From Odobenus rosmarus divergens (Eukaryota > Chordata > Mammalia > Carnivora > Odobenidae), in assembly GCF_000321225.1 (NCBI RefSeq), contig NW_004452181.1, positions 372,001-436,000 on the forward strand: a stretch of DNA of 64,000 bases. Reading direction: 5' to 3'. The notes below the pieces were generated by a model. It had not been told where the DNA came from, made no database searches, and was given only the letters and a program-made list of their open reading frames with translations. Each line of letters opens with the position of its first letter. Within the stretch, counting starts at the first letter, position 1. A program made the translations under genes and the position numbers. This document shows positions 19,560 through 31,134 of this stretch, piece by piece.

Positions 19560-20430
19560 AGCTGAAATACGTTCAGGAGTCACATCTTACAGAACTCTTC
19601 TGAAATACAATTCCCCAGGAAGCTTTCATTTTTCCCCAAGTAGTAAAACTCCCACTTCCTGATAGTTACAAAGATAGGTTTTGTTGTCATAATGCTTTCT
19701 CTGTATGCTGCTTTGCAATCAGAGTTTTCACCACTCAATGGATCCATCACTGAGCAGCACATTACAGCAAACGCATATCTGTTTGCCTCTATTATTGTCA
19801 TAATCAAAAGGCGGGGCTACATTGAAATATTTGTTTCGTGCATGCATATCTGTTATCCGAAGGGCTCTTTAACCTAAATGGTGTGCTTTCTGTAATGTCT
19901 TCGGTTAATGAATGGGTCTGTGAGGGCCTCAGAGCAGTGCAATGTGGGAAGAACGCTATAATTTCTTTTTAACATGCAGGAATTCTGAATACGAGAAAAT
20001 GCATGCCAAATTTTATTGCTTCTAAATCTGAATAATTGTATTTCTGGGCTGTGCATCTGGGTAGATAATAAAGCCACAAAACAATTTAATGAAACATATA
20101 AAAAATAAAATGACATTACTAAATATTATAATATGAAGAGACTATTTTTTGCATATTGTCACCTAATCTTTCAACCATATAGCAACAAATAATGCAACCA
20201 TAATTGAAAGTTTTATTATCCATCTGAGTAAATTGAGCTCAAATTTACCTTGTTCTCGTTAGTTGGTGGGCAAGCTATTGGGGCTACTGACAGAATTTCA
20301 TTTTCGTGGTGGATTATTTTTTTTTTTTCCCTTTCTGTGGAATCTAAAGTGGTCAATAAATAGCCCTGCTGCTTAATCGATTCTGAACTCAGCTCTTCAG
20401 AAAGCCACTCTTCGGCCCTGTGACCCATGC
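19560..20430. other. Repeat-free stretch, candidate conserved non-coding DNA
   Basis: About 870 bases with no transposon, low-complexity or coding signal. The middle part (19740-20230) has balanced AT-rich composition with TAAT, ATTA, ATGCAAAT-like and CAAT words (AATGCAACCATAATTG, GAATAATTGTATTTC), such as are common in developmental enhancers. That is a resemblance only; conservation cannot be measured from one sequence. Confidence 0.3.
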
Positions 20431-22465
20431 TGGCAGCCAGCCCTGTGTTTGCTGAGTTTCAGAAACTGGCTCCCGCCTTCCTGGTCCTAAAGCCCCACAA
20501 ACATGCCAAGGAGCCCAGTGTCTTTACTCCCCGTTTGCTGCAGGCCATATTTCCTGATTCCACTCATACACCTACAGAGGGGACGCTCCATGTGCTATGG
20601 GAGGAATTGGCATGGAGTCTGAGGGGAGAGTGGGAAGATGCCGACTGGTGCTGGCCTGTTGGGAAGGTCTCTCATTCTGCTTTGCTGAAGGTCCCCAACC
20701 TGCCTCCGTGGCATAGGGTGGGGTGCAGGCTGTGCCACAGGAAGAACCCCCCCCTGGCATTTTGGATCTAGAGACCCACATGTTAGCACACAGTGCGGGG
20801 ACTCAGGCCCACTTGTTCTCAGGGTAGGCTGTGGACTGGGGGTGCTGCCAAAAGCCTCGGGAAAAGACAGCACATCTCTCTGAGGCAGCTGAAGGGTTAT
20901 GGGGAAAAGTATTGATTTCAACAGTAATTTTTAGTTATGGTTATTGTAAGATGTTTGGCCTTTTCCTGGAGCTTTGGTTTGAAGAATCAGTCCACCTGGC
21001 TGTTTCTCTGCTTTCAAGTTCACTGCGGTGAGCCTCTTGAGATTGCCCCAACTGTGGGCTGCCCAGATGTGAGAGGATGCTTCTTCATCAGGCAGACCCT
21101 GGGGCACCTCACAGCAAGAAATTTGGGGCTCTGGCATTACCTCCTCTTTGATGCCCCATGTCTGCATCAGTGAAAGTTAGCTGGAGGAACTAGCATTAGG
21201 CAAGTGATCTTTCCAGAACTGCTTTCCCCTTCAGAGCCCTAGAATAGAGTCTGGGCCTTATTCTCTTAGACTCTCCCCCCACCCTCGACTTTTTTTTAGG
21301 GATCTTGCTACCCTTTCCTGCCATTTGGCCAGGTCAGGCCAGCTCTGCTCCATCTGGTGTGTTTCACTAAGTTTATGCTTCAAAGAGAAGGGGTTGGGGG
21401 TTTTGGTCTCTTTCCTCCCAGAGCTCTGGTGTGCTTATACAGATGTGTCCAAACCCTTACCCTTAACCTCCAGCTGCAAATACAGAAGGGGGAGGGCCAG
21501 GAGGAGACCCAGCACCTCTGACCTCATTCCTGATCCCTCACTGGAGGCCCTAACTGATGGAAAGTTTCCTTTACACACATCCCCTCCCCTGCCAGGGCAA
21601 ATCCATGGGGCCCTTTGGTTGTGCTCTCTGTCAGCATACAGTCCTCCAGCTTCAAAGATAGTGACATCCTTCTTAACAGATGTTCCATTAGGATTAAGAA
21701 AAACCTCACTACCGACAAACCCCACCCCCCACTGACAGCAAGGTTATGGTGATATTTTGGAGAAACTATTTTCAGATGAGACTTCTAAGAAATATGCTGC
21801 TTGCTGTGTGCCAAGACTCGTTTCCAGATCCTGTGGAGGGAAACAGGAGTAGTCAGGGCAGGGTGATGAGGAAGCCTCTTTACTTTCTCTTGCTCTTTGG
21901 GTAATTCAGTATAAAACTTTGAAAATATTGGGTTAGGCCAAACTTTAATTTGCCTAGTAGCTCTTTGGGAATAGAAGACACGTTCTCCACTCCCCACCTG
22001 GAGGGACATCTACATTCCTGAAATCTCCCCGGTACCCCTTCTGTGGGTTGGGGGATGGAGATGAGAAGCTGGGGAGGCAATGGTGGAAGATGCTGAGCTC
22101 AGGCCTTGCCCTCCCTCTGTCAGAGGCAGCATGTCTACAGGATTCTACCTGCCATGCTCTCTACCATGGAGTGCAGAGCAGGGCAAGCCAGAGGTGGTTT
22201 GGCTGTGGGGTTCTGATTTAGGGGTGAAGGATGACCCAACCCCTTTGACTACAGAGCTGAAGCTGTGCTCTTCAATGAGCTCTTCGCTGCAGTGGGGCTG
22301 ATCTTCTGTTCTCCTTTTGATGGATGCCCATGTCTGTCCCTTAGTTGGCTCTCAGGGGCAGGGAGGAAAGGCTGTTACTGATGTGCCTAATATTGTGATA
22401 GAGAAGATGATCCCAAATTGAATTTTGGAAGCAAAGCTGAATAGCAGCATAATTATTTTAGAAAC
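20431..22465. other. Unassigned, mostly unique, fairly GC-rich DNA
   Basis: No transposon recognised over about 2 kb apart from short T-runs. A plus frame of 114 codons at 20427-20771 and a plus frame of 136 codons at 21325-21735 have no recognisable domain, and no exon with matched splice sites can be supported. C-runs occur at 20748-20754 and 21274-21281. Confidence 0.4.
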
Positions 22466-23203
22466 TTTTTTTTCTTAATTGCATTAATTTTTTTAAACTG
22501 TGATACACTACACATAACATAAAATCTACTATCTTAGCCATTTTTAAGTGTAAAGTTTAGTAATGTTAGGTGCATTCCCACTGTTATACAACCAATCTCC
22601 AGAATTCTTTTCATTTTGCAAAACTGAAACTCCGTATCCAACCAAACAACTCACATTTCCTCCTCCCCCTTAGCCCCTGGTAACTACCCTTCTACTTTCT
22701 ATCTCTATGAATTTGACGACTCTAGGTACCTCATATAAGTGGATCATGCAGTATTTGTCTTGTTGTGACTAGCTTATTTTGCTTAGTATAATACTCTTAG
22801 GGTTCATCCATGTTATAGCATGTGTCAGAATTCCCTTCCTTTTTCAGGCTAAATAATATTCCCTTGTTTATCCTTTTGTTTATCTATTCATCTGTCAAAG
22901 GACACTTGGGTTGTCTCTGCCTTTTGGCTATTGTGGATAATGCTGCTATTAACATGAATGTATACATATTTTTTCAATATCTTGTTTTCAATTCTTTGGG
23001 TATATATGCAGAAGTGGAATTGCTGGATCATATGGCAATTCTATATTTAACTTTTTGCTGAACTGTTACACTGTTTTCCATAGCAGCTGTACCATTTTTG
23101 CATTCCCAACAGCAGGTCACAAGGGTACCACTTTCTTCACATCTTTGCTAACACTTGCTTTTTGTGTTTTTTTGATAGTGACCATTCTTACGGGTGTGAG
23201 GTG

Positions 23204-23399
23204 TTTTTTTTTTTTTTTTGAGAGAGAGAGAGAGACTGAAAGTCAGAGGTGGGGTCGGGAGGAGCAGAGAGAGAATCCTAAGCAGGCTCCACACTCAGTG
23301 TAGAGTCCGAGTTGGGGCTTGATCCCATGACCCTGAGATCATGACCTGAGCCAAAATCAAGAGTCAGGCGCTTAACCGACTGAGCCATCCAGTCGCCCC
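23204..23399 (-). mobile_element. Can-SINE, older type, minus strand, inside L1
   Basis: T-run, GAGAGAGAGAGAGAC, CTAAGCAGGCTCCACACTCA, GCTTGATCCCATGACCCTGA, GATCATGACCTGAGCCAAAA and CAAGAGTCAGGCGCTTAACC. The AAGAGTC word is the reverse complement of the tRNA-Lys anticodon stem-loop GACTCTT, which the younger copies have lost. A perfect 9-base duplication TGTGAGGTG lies at 23195-23203 and 23400-23408. Confidence 0.96.
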
Positions 23400-23621
23400 T
23401 GTGAGGTGATATTTTATTGTGGTTTTGATTTGCATTTCCCTAATGATTAGTGATATTGAGCATATTTTCATGTGCAGGTTGGTGATTTGTATAAATCTTC
23501 CTTGGAGAAATGTCTGTTCAAACCCTTTGTTCATTTTTAATTTTTTTTGAGTTGTATGAGTTCTTTATATATTATGGATATTAGCTCCTTACCAGATACA
23601 TGATTCACATATATATTTTTT

Positions 23622-23808
23622 TTTTAAGATTTTATTTATTTATTCGAGAGAGAGAGAATGAGAGAGAGCACGAGAGGGAAGAGGGTCAGAGGGAGAAGCA
23701 GACTCCCTGCCGAGCAGGGAGCCCGATGTGGGACTCGATCCCGGGACTCCAGGATCATGACCTGAGCTGAAGGTAGTTGCTTAACCAACTGAGCCACCCA
23801 GGTGCCCC
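23622..23808 (-). mobile_element. Can-SINE, minus strand, inside L1
   Basis: TTAAGATTTTATTTATTTAT, GAGAGCACGAGAGGGAAGAG, CTCGATCCCGGGACTCCAGG and CTGAGCCACCCAGGTGCCCC. It belongs with the copies at 18199 and 46010 (CACGAGAGGGAAGAGGGTCA type). The imperfect flanks TCACATATATATTTTT and TCATACATATTTTTT suggest a target-site duplication. Confidence 0.96.
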
Positions 23809-24745
23809 TCATACATATTTTTTCCATTCTATGAGTTGGCCTTTATCCTTTGTTGATTGTGTCCTTTGATGCAGTTTGATAAAGTCCATTTAACTTCTGC
23901 TTTTGTTGCTCCTGCTTTTGGAGTCATGTCCGAGAAATCATTGCCAAATCCAATGTCATGTAGTTTTCTCCTAATAGTTTTAGTTTTAGCTCTTATGGTT
24001 AGGTCTTTGATCCATTTTGAGTTAAATTTTGTGTATGGTGTAAGATAAGGGTCCCACTTCCTTCTTTTGCACATGGATATCCAGTTTTCTCAGCACTATT
24101 TTTTGAAAAGACTGCTCTCTCCCCATTCCACATTCTTGGCATTCTTGTTAAAAATCACTTGACCATATATATGAGGGTTTATTTCTGACCTCTGTATTCT
24201 ATTCCATTGGTCTATATGTCTTTATGCCAATACTGCACTGTTTTGATTACTATAGCTTTGTACTAAGTTTGAGATAGGGAAGTGTGAGACCTTAGATTTT
24301 GTTCTTTTTTAAGACTGTATTGGCTGTTTGGGGTCCTTGAGATTGTGAGAAAATTTTAGGATGGATTTGACTGTTTCTGCAAAAAACATCTTTGTGATTT
24401 TGATAGGGATTTTATTAAATCTGTAGATTCTTTGGATAGTATGGACATCTTAACAATATTGTCTTCCAATCCATGAACACATCCAGTCCAGAATGTCTTT
24501 CCATTTATTTGTGCCTTCTCTAATTTTTTTTCATAAATGTTTTGCAGTTTTCAGTGTATAAGTCTTTTGCCTCCCTGGTTTAGTTTATTCCTAAATATTT
24601 TATACTTTCTGATGTTTTTGTAAGTGGAATTGTTTTCTTATTTTCTTCTTTGAATTGTTCATTGTTAGTGTATAGGAATGCAGTTGATTTTTGTGTGTCA
24701 ATTTTATATCCTGCAACTTTACCAAATTTGTTTAGTAGTTCTACC

Positions 24746-24747
<2 letters not shown>

Positions 24748-24777
<30 letters not shown>
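24748..24777. repeat. (GT)15 microsatellite
   Basis: Uninterrupted GT dinucleotide run of 30 bases within the antisense L1. Likely length-variable. Confidence 0.97.
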
Positions 24778-24782
<5 letters not shown>

Positions 24783-24929
24783 TTAGGGTTTCTGCATATA
24801 TGGTCATTCTTAGAAACATTGTAACACATATTTCCTAACTGAATCCTCTGTCATTCTTCAAGTGATTTTCTTATCTCCTACCCCCTTGACTTTCTTCCTG
24901 GTATCCACTTCTGCCCTTATGGGAACTTT

Positions 24930-25410
24930 CTTTGTAACTAGTCATGCTACTTCTCTGATTAATCAATTTCAGTGACTCTTATGTCTTCCTGGTAACATCA
25001 GGACAATGCCCTACTTCCTTAGAGGGGCTTAGAAGGACTTCAGGATCTGGCCCTGGTTCTAGAGACCCTGAACTATTCTAGTTCTTTGAACATGTTCTAC
25101 TTGCCTCAGGGCCTTTGCATTGTTCCTTCTGCCTAAATGCCTACCGTCTCCTCAACCCTATCTCTGGCTCACTCCATGTGTTAGAAATCCTTTTTGACCT
25201 GAGATAGCTGGGTTAGGAGACTATGGTATATAGCCCCATGAGACCTTGTGCTTTATCCCATTTTATGTCCACATAGTATTTTGATTGTCTGTTTTTGTAT
25301 GTCTCCCCAACTAGACTGTGGTGTCTGCATACAGGGGACTGTGGCTTGCTCCTTAATGTATCTTTAGTGCCCAACATAATTATAGGCGCAGAGAAGGTAC
25401 TCAGGAAGGA
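24930..25410 (+). mobile_element. L2 LINE 3' region
   Basis: GGATCTGGCCCTGGTTCTAG, CTTGCCTCAGGGCCTTTGCA, TTGTTCCTTCTGCCTAAATG, CCAACTAGACTGTGGTGTCT and TTTAGTGCCCAACATAATTA-TAGGCGCAGAGAAGG follow the plus order of L2 (GATCTGGCCCCTGC..., CTCAGGGCCTTTGCACTTGCTGTTCC..., CTAGACTGTAAGCTCC...). The TGAATGAA tail is missing. Confidence 0.85.
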
Positions 25411-26032
25411 CACGTGATGCACAGCTTTGGGGAGGAAGTGTTCCATTCCCTGAGGGAAAGGAGGCAGCATGGGCTAGAAGCCAAGGTAATTTGGAAAGGG
25501 CAGATCTCCCTTTCTGATCTATTAAAATGGAGGTAATTTTAACTGCTTCATATAATCCATGAAAAGAACGTTTATTGTGCATCTACTGCATTCCTCTTCC
25601 TTAGGGAACTCCACCAAAATGGAAGTGGAATGAAGTGAGAAGCAACATTCACCTGAAAATTGATTAGGGTAAAACATCCCCAGGAAGGATGCAAAGTGCC
25701 GGAAATATATACAGTATACAGTATACAAGGCATGCAATGCATAGTAAGGAGAGGAGATGGAAAGAACAAGCAAAGGTGGGAGTAGTTTGAAAGTGTCAAG
25801 TGCAAGACCAGAACCCAGTGTTGTGATATGTAGTGCCTGCAGTGAAAGCTGCAGGGTTCAGGGGGTTGGGCGCACATCACAGGAGACAGGAGTCCTGTGT
25901 GCCCTCCAGGGTTTTCTGTAGGAGGGAACTTATTGGGGAGGACAGACAGCTGTTTTCACTAGCCCAAACTTTCAGTCTCTCAGTCTTCACATGGACCAGA
26001 GTCATCAGCATGGAGTTAGGACTAGAGCTTCA
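25411..26032. other. Unassigned DNA
   Basis: ATACAGTATACAGTATACAA at 25709-25728 is a short tandem repeat. An AACGTTTATTGTGCATCTAC word near 25567 recalls an antisense L2 3' end but is too short to call. No gene. Confidence 0.4.
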
Positions 26033-26048
26033 AGAGGGGGAAAGGATG

Positions 26049-26250
26049 GGGGCGCCTGGGTGGCAATTCAGCTAAATGTCCAACTTTTAGTTTTGGCTGG
26101 GATCATGATCTCAGGGTTGTGGGATCGAGCCCTGTGTTGGGCTCCATTCTTAGCTTGCAGAGTCTTCTTGAGATTCTTTCTCTCTCTGCTCCTCCCCCTG
26201 CGCACATGAGCCCTCTCTCAGATAAATAAATAAATAAAATCTTAAAGAAA
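26049..26250 (+). mobile_element. Can-SINE, older type, plus strand
   Basis: GGGGCGCCTGGGTGGCAATT, CTGGGATCATGATCTCAGGG, GGGATCGAGCCCTGTGTTGG, AGATTCTTTCTCTCTCTGCT and GATAAATAAATAAATAAAAT. Flanks GAGGGGGAAAGGATG (just upstream, to 26048) and AAGGGGGAAGGATG (26251-26264) form an imperfect target-site duplication. Confidence 0.95.
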
Positions 26251-26264
26251 AAGGGGGAAGGATG

Positions 26265-26689
26265 TAGTACTGTGTTCTTTTAAGCCCCTGGTGTGTGTGA
26301 GGCATGGAGATGGTCCTTGAAATGGCTGTCTCATTGCTTCCTCCCAGTAACCAGAAGATGCCAGCCCCACCTGAGGGATGAGTAACTGGTGGTTTGGAGG
26401 CTGTAGACTGCACCCACTCCACAGCAAGAGTTACTCTTTGAGAAGGTTCCAGTGACCATATAAAACATTGTAAGGATACTTAGGGACTTAACCAGTTTGG
26501 GGCCAGAGGCAATTTTTTAAAAATTATTTTTTGAAACTAGATAAAACTGTTGAGATTATAATTTCAAAGAGTTCTTTCTCCTTATCATTAATATTTTAAA
26601 ATCAGGTAAGAAGTATCTTCTGCTCCCCTGCTGTGTAGCCATCCTTGGTTCAACACTTTGAGAGCCAGAAGAGAAGGTGGAATCTTGCT
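26265..26689. other. Unassigned DNA
   Basis: Nothing recognisable; AT-rich around 26510-26600. Confidence 0.35.
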
Positions 26690-26855
26690 ATGGTTTAGCT
26701 TTACAGGCTTGATGGTGGACATATTTTCCCACAAGGTTGTAAGCTTTGAGATTGCTGGGGTTTTTATTTCATTCTCAGCTGGTATCCCTAGAGCCAAAAA
26801 GAGTGCCTAGTACATACTAGATAATAAATATTTGTTGAATGAATCAATCAATAAC
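26690..26855 (+). mobile_element. L2 LINE 3' end
   Basis: AAGGTTGTAAGCTTTGAGAT, GGTATCCCTAGAGCCAAAAA, GTGCCTAGTACATACTAGAT and AATATTTGTTGAATGAATCA match an L2 3' terminus with its TGAATGAATCAATCAATAA tail. Confidence 0.85.
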
Positions 26856-27498
26856 AAGTTCAGACACAGGCAACAGTTAGAATCTATGTAAGATAACATG
26901 TAATCCAGCTCCAGAGTATGTTGCCCGAGACTTAGAATCCAAGGGCCATCCAAAAAGAAAATGAGGGATAACAGCTGCTATTCCTGGAGAAGATAAGGGG
27001 CCACCACTTGCTCTTCCTGGAGGTGGACTTGGAGTTGGGTGTTGAAGGACAGACAAATGGCTAGGAGTAGGAAGGACACTTTCAGATGCGAGAGAGGCCT
27101 GAGCCAAGCACAGGGTGTGGGGAGGATGCTGAGCACAGATGAGCAACTGAAGGTTCAAAAGGGGAAAGAACTGACCAGGATGTGCTGCTTGGGAATGAGT
27201 GGATTTAAACCCAGGTGGTCTGGCTCAGTCCAAGGTTCTTTGTTGAATCTGGATGATGGGTGGGAGGAGGAAGTTTGCAAAGAGCTGTTCTTGTAGCAGG
27301 GAGTCTGTGTGATGGGGGGTATCCTCTGATTTATACATATTTTCTGTCCATGGAGGTCTTCTTACTGCTTCCCTTTTACCACTCAGGCAGTGGGGACAGT
27401 ATTTACCTGGCCGTTTCTAAATAGGCGAGTATTAATGAGAGAGCCACTTAGGAATTCCTAGGTGGAAAAGTAGTGCACAAAGACAGAGCATTTCTGTA
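26856..27498. other. Unassigned DNA with a possible L2 antisense trace
   Basis: TTGGGTGTTGAAGGACAGAC and ATGGCTAGGAGTAGGAAGGA near 27030-27075 resemble antisense L2 (CTTGAAGGATGAGTAGGAG...). Too diverged to bound. No gene seen. Confidence 0.35.
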
Positions 27499-27755
27499 CC
27501 AGTGAGTGGTGAAAAATAAAGGGCATTTCAAAGAATATTATCATACAACTTGATTTTTGCATGGAGAATTCAGACAGACTGCTTTTGCAGACTTAAATAA
27601 TCCCAGGATGAAAGGTACTATATAAATGCAGAGTATTATTATTATCATCCAGTGGTAGAAAAGAAGGGCATTTCAAAGAATGTTTCAGTACAACACAGTT
27701 TTTTCTTGCACAGAGAGTTCAAGGGAAAAAGCTTTATTTTATAGACTTAAATAAT
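27499..27755. repeat. Old tandem duplication, two copies offset about 145 bp
   Basis: Copy 1 (27499-27601) and copy 2 (27649-27755) both run CCAGTG-GTGAAAA or CCAGTGGTAGAAAA, then AGGGCATTTCAAAGAAT, TACAAC, TTTTT.TTGCA, GAGAATTCA or GAGAGTTCA, and GACTTAAATAAT. Shared landmarks are offset by 144-145 bases. Divergence is high, so the duplication is old. No transposon match. Confidence 0.8.
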
Positions 27756-27773
27756 ATCGTTATGGAGCTACAG

Positions 27774-27840
27774 TAAAATAAATAATACAGATATGGTGTT
27801 AAAATAAATAATACAGTTAGGAGGCTTAAATAAATAATGG
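27774..27840. repeat. AAATAAATAATACAG short repeats
   Basis: AAAATAAATAATACAG occurs at 27775-27790 and 27801-27816, followed by a third partial TTAAATAAATAAT at 27825-27837. An AT-rich tandem array with a 26-base period just after the larger duplication. Confidence 0.85.
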
Positions 27841-28017
27841 CGGAAAGAGAAGAGAAATTAAAAGTCCTGAGAGAAGGTGGGGGGAGATGCAATTTTGAAT
27901 TATAAGTGGTAGAGAATTGAAGTCCAGAAAGTCTTAAAATATTCAGGATCTACTTACACTGACCAAAAATATAGCATCAGACAGGTCACCATCAGGGAAT
28001 TGATCTGACAGTGTTTT
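27841..28017. other. Unassigned DNA
   Basis: AT-rich, purine-heavy sequence. Nothing recognised. Confidence 0.35.
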
Positions 28018-28040
28018 AATTTTTTTTTTTTTTTTTTTTT
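28018..28040. repeat. Poly(T) tract of about 23
   Basis: A T homopolymer with no recognisable transposon body attached on either side. It could be the poly(A) tail of an antisense retroinsertion whose body I cannot recognise. Confidence 0.85.
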
Positions 28041-28999
28041 AGTGATAGACTTTTCCCATTGTTTCAATGGTTCTGAATGCAGTACCAAAACTTTTGGCTG
28101 AAAAGTAAAAAATAATTAAATTCATCATATTATGGTATTTATACAAAATGATATCTGATAATATCCCTCCTCCCCTAATCCTTGCTCCTTAATCTGTCCC
28201 TCTCTTCCTTTGTTCAATTATGGAAAAAACTACCTTATTTTCTACAAACTTCAAAGCTGCCCCTTTTGAAAAGCCTATCCAATCCTGTCCCCTCTAGGGT
28301 GGCCCTCTAACCATCGTCCTCATCAGTGGGTGTGGGCCCTGTCTACATTTTGTGGTTCTGGTGTCTCTTTTTGAGAGTCTGTATTCTCTTCTTTTCATGG
28401 AGACAAAGTTGATACATTGTAGGCAGAACAACAGAACCTCTTCTTCAGCCATAAACTTGAGCTGGGAGATTTTTTAGAAGTGGGATCCTGAGAAGGAACC
28501 TGAGCTGGCTGCTCTTGGGAAGGAGCTTCCATTAGCACCATGGTCGATTCTGAACTTGGGATAAGGACCACCATGTGTGGGAGCCAGAAGGGGACCAGGG
28601 GGCCCTAGAGCAGAAGGCAAAGTGAAACTTCATGCTGCCAAGGAGGGCTCAGGATTCTGAATTCTCCAGGCTGTGGGAGGAGGGAATAGACTGTGAGGTG
28701 GAAAGGTCAGGAAAGGTTCAGAGCACGCTGGGAGGACAGAGACATTCCCTAGAGGTCTTCCCCTGGAGAGCCTCATGCATTTGACCCCAGCCCAAAGGTG
28801 GCAGACTGGATACTTCCTGTGCTTGGGGGACTTTTTAAGGTCTTGGGACAATGGAGAGAAAATTCTTGTTCAGAAGTATCAGTTCCCTAGCCAGGGATTC
28901 TTGTCAGATAGTTACATTCTCGTCCTCCATCTGGTTGTACTTAAATGCGGAGGTGCCACTGTGTTTGCAAAGAACAGCATAAGGGAGCCCCCCTTGTCT
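28041..28999. other. Unassigned DNA
   Basis: Pyrimidine-rich L2-like text at 28165-28290 is too diverged to call. The rest is ordinary unique DNA. No gene. Confidence 0.35.
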
Positions 29000-29275
29000 C
29001 AATGACTCTGCCCTCCATCTGTCCGTCAGAACCTAGCTTTAGGTCACAGCCTCCTTTACCCTGACCTCAGTCCCCTCCAGCCCAGCTCCTGTGATCTGGT
29101 TACGTTCAAGTGCTCACTTTGTTACTTATTGTATATTTTCTTTTCTTGTGATTAAGCTATCTCACTGGGTGGGTCTTATTTAGTAAGCAGATAATGAACT
29201 CCTATTTTCTCTTGTCTCTACCAGCTCATCTGGCTAAGGTCTAGGCATATGGTAGGTAGGTGTTCAGTGGAAAAT
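29000..29275 (+). mobile_element. L2 LINE 3' region
   Basis: ACCTCAGTCCCCTCCAGCCC, TTTGTTACTTATTGTATATT, TAAGCAGATAATGAACTCCT and GTCTAGGCATATGGTAGGTA-GGTGTTCAGTGG follow the L2 3' order (GACTGTAAGCTCC..., GCACATAGTAGGCGCTCAAT). Confidence 0.6.
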
Positions 29276-30280
29276 TGTGGATTTGAAGAGAAACAGGAAG
29301 CTGTGTCTAGCAGTGGACTTGGGGAGAGTTAGTGGGGCTGAGGGAGCCCCAAACCCGGGCCTCCTGTCTCCAGATGCTGCAACGGCCTTTTTAGTGTCCT
29401 TGGTACTTGAGGTTGGATGTCTACTTGGACAGCCCCAGTGAGGGAGTCAGGAAGAGCCTTGGGGGCATCGTTTCCCCAGGAGTAAGGAGATGATGAGTTG
29501 GATGTGATATTATGTAACTTTGAGGGGAAAGAAAAAAAACAAACAAAACAGAAAGGCCGGGAAAATATAAATAAGAAAGAGTGCAAAGTTTTATTGTCAA
29601 CTGCTGCTGTCACCTCCTGGAACTACAGTCCTATCTAAGAAATATGTGACATACTAATAGGAAGTAATTTAGCCAAGGATGTTTCTGTGCCTGAATTGCC
29701 TTCCCTGCTCAGCTGTGGGAAGTCTGAGAGTGTATATGCATGAGAGCTGACGCGGAGCTTCAGAAACTTCCCAATTTGTGCACAATGTGACTTTTATAAG
29801 GCCATTAAACTCATCTTGGAAAAAAGCGCTCTGGAAAACAGTGATACATGGGATCTCAAGGAGCCCGTGAAGGCAGACAGAAATTGTGAAATGATGACCA
29901 AACCCTCTTGTCTAAAGTGGCTTTGAGGTGGCTGCTGTTTTTCTGCTCACCCTCCTGCCTACCCGTGATTTCCTCCTCTCTCTTTTCCTGGAGCTTGCCG
30001 GTGGCTGGGCGGGCCTTCATCTGCACCAACTTTGACCCAGAGAACACTGTCCTTTTTTCTTGCCATGGTTGGGGGGACACTCTGGGACCTGAGCTTGGGA
30101 CCTGGGTGCATGAAGCTGAGTTCTTAGCCCAGAAACAGCCAAAGAGCCATTGTGACCTCAGGGCACTGGTGATGAAAGTCTGTGGTAGCTATGAGGAGGC
30201 CCCTCCTGGGGCCATACCCACAGAGAGGGGAGTGCGGGCATTCATCCACCCTGCTGAGGAAGGGCCAGAAAGATATAGGG
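29276..30280. other. Unassigned, GC-richer DNA
   Basis: No transposon recognised. A plus frame of 127 codons (29908-30291) has no domain I recognise. AAAACAAACAAAACAGAAAG near 29535 is a short A-rich patch. Confidence 0.4.
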
Positions 30281-30465
30281 GAAGAGGATAGCAAGAGCTC
30301 AGGGAAAGAGGGATAAAGAAAGAGGGAGATGGGAGAAAAGCAGGAAGGGTTGTGGAGATGGTAACAGAATGCAAAGAGAGAGAGAGGTGGAGTAAACCAG
30401 AGAAGCATGTGGTGGAGGGTGACCTGGAGGACAGGGAGGAGCAGGAAGAGAAAAACTGTCAGGAG
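30281..30465. repeat. Purine-rich (GA-rich) tract
   Basis: About 185 bases strongly biased to A and G on the plus strand (GGGAAAGAGGGATAAAG, GAGAGAGAGAGGTGGAG, GGAGGACAGGGAGGAGCAGG). It explains the long Ser/Pro/Leu-rich antisense open frame here, because few stop codons arise from CT-rich DNA. Confidence 0.75.
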
Positions 30466-31134
30466 ACTGTCCTGCTGATGTTTTTCTTCTCAAGTGCCTT
30501 CCTATGCTTGTTCTGTAAACATAGGCAGGACCATGACCAGAATACAGAAACCATGAAGTAATTAATAGCACCGAGGACAGGAGAGCTGCCTGCCAGGATG
30601 GGTATGGCTTGCAGGAGAGCAGGTGGCCATTTTGAGTGCTCCCTGCACATTCTTGCGCTCTGCCCCCCCCCCCCACCGGCTTTAAATACCTCCCTGCTAC
30701 TCCAGTCAGAGTCATAGGTCCCACCACCATCCCAGGTTCCTTCTTGGAAATGCAGCCCCACCTCAGAGAGGGCACTGTGCAGAAATCAGCATGCTGAAGG
30801 AACTGATAAGGCATTCTCCTTGTTGAGCAGGGCAGCATGAGGTCTTGAGCTTCCAGTGTGGTTGGGTGGGGGGGAGGCTGAGATAAGAAGCCAGGGGATG
30901 GGTGGTGGATTTGGCTCAGGAGCAGGTGGGGGCATGCCTCTCCAGCCTCATCGCTTGACCAGGGAGTAGGCTCTGGGTGCAGAGACACCAGGAAGGGGTC
31001 CTGAGGGTGTTCAGCGGCTGCAGGTGATTGGGTAGGGGACCAGGGGAGGGAAAGAATCAGGGCGCCTTTAATTTGTACTCTGGCCTGTATATCTCTCCCT
31101 GTGTCCTAGCTTGGGAAAAAAGAAATGAGCCCTT
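30466..31134. other. Unassigned, GC-rich DNA with C-run
   Basis: A C-run at 30663-30674. The antisense 229-codon frame starting at 30988 crosses this and the purine tract and has no recognisable domain. No transposon seen. Confidence 0.4.

Larger units (their letters stand above)
22466..24805 (-). mobile_element. L1 LINE, antisense, about 1.9 kb of L1 with two SINEs
   Basis: L1M-class element on the minus strand: 3' UTR text at 22490-22700 (CATAACATAAAATCTACTAT, TTTTAAGTGTAAAGTTTAGT), then ORF2 in reverse to 24800. Translating the minus strand gives ORF2 fragments such as KVAGYKIDTQKS and SIKYLGIN (24580-24819) and WDPYLTPYTKFNSKWIKDL (near 24040), with stops and frameshifts between. Probable duplication around TTAGAAAC at 22458-22465 and 24810-24817. 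SINEs interrupt it at 23204 and 23622; a (GT)n tract lies at 24748-24777. Confidence 0.92.

Noticed and set aside
24580..24819. 79-codon antisense frame with clear protein-family resemblance
   Set aside because: It is a decayed L1 ORF2 fragment, covered by the L1 entry, not a host gene.
30299..30988. 229-codon antisense open frame, Pro/Ser/Leu-rich
   Set aside because: It is produced by a long purine-rich tract and a C-run that lack stop codons in that reading; no domain, splice or conservation evidence.
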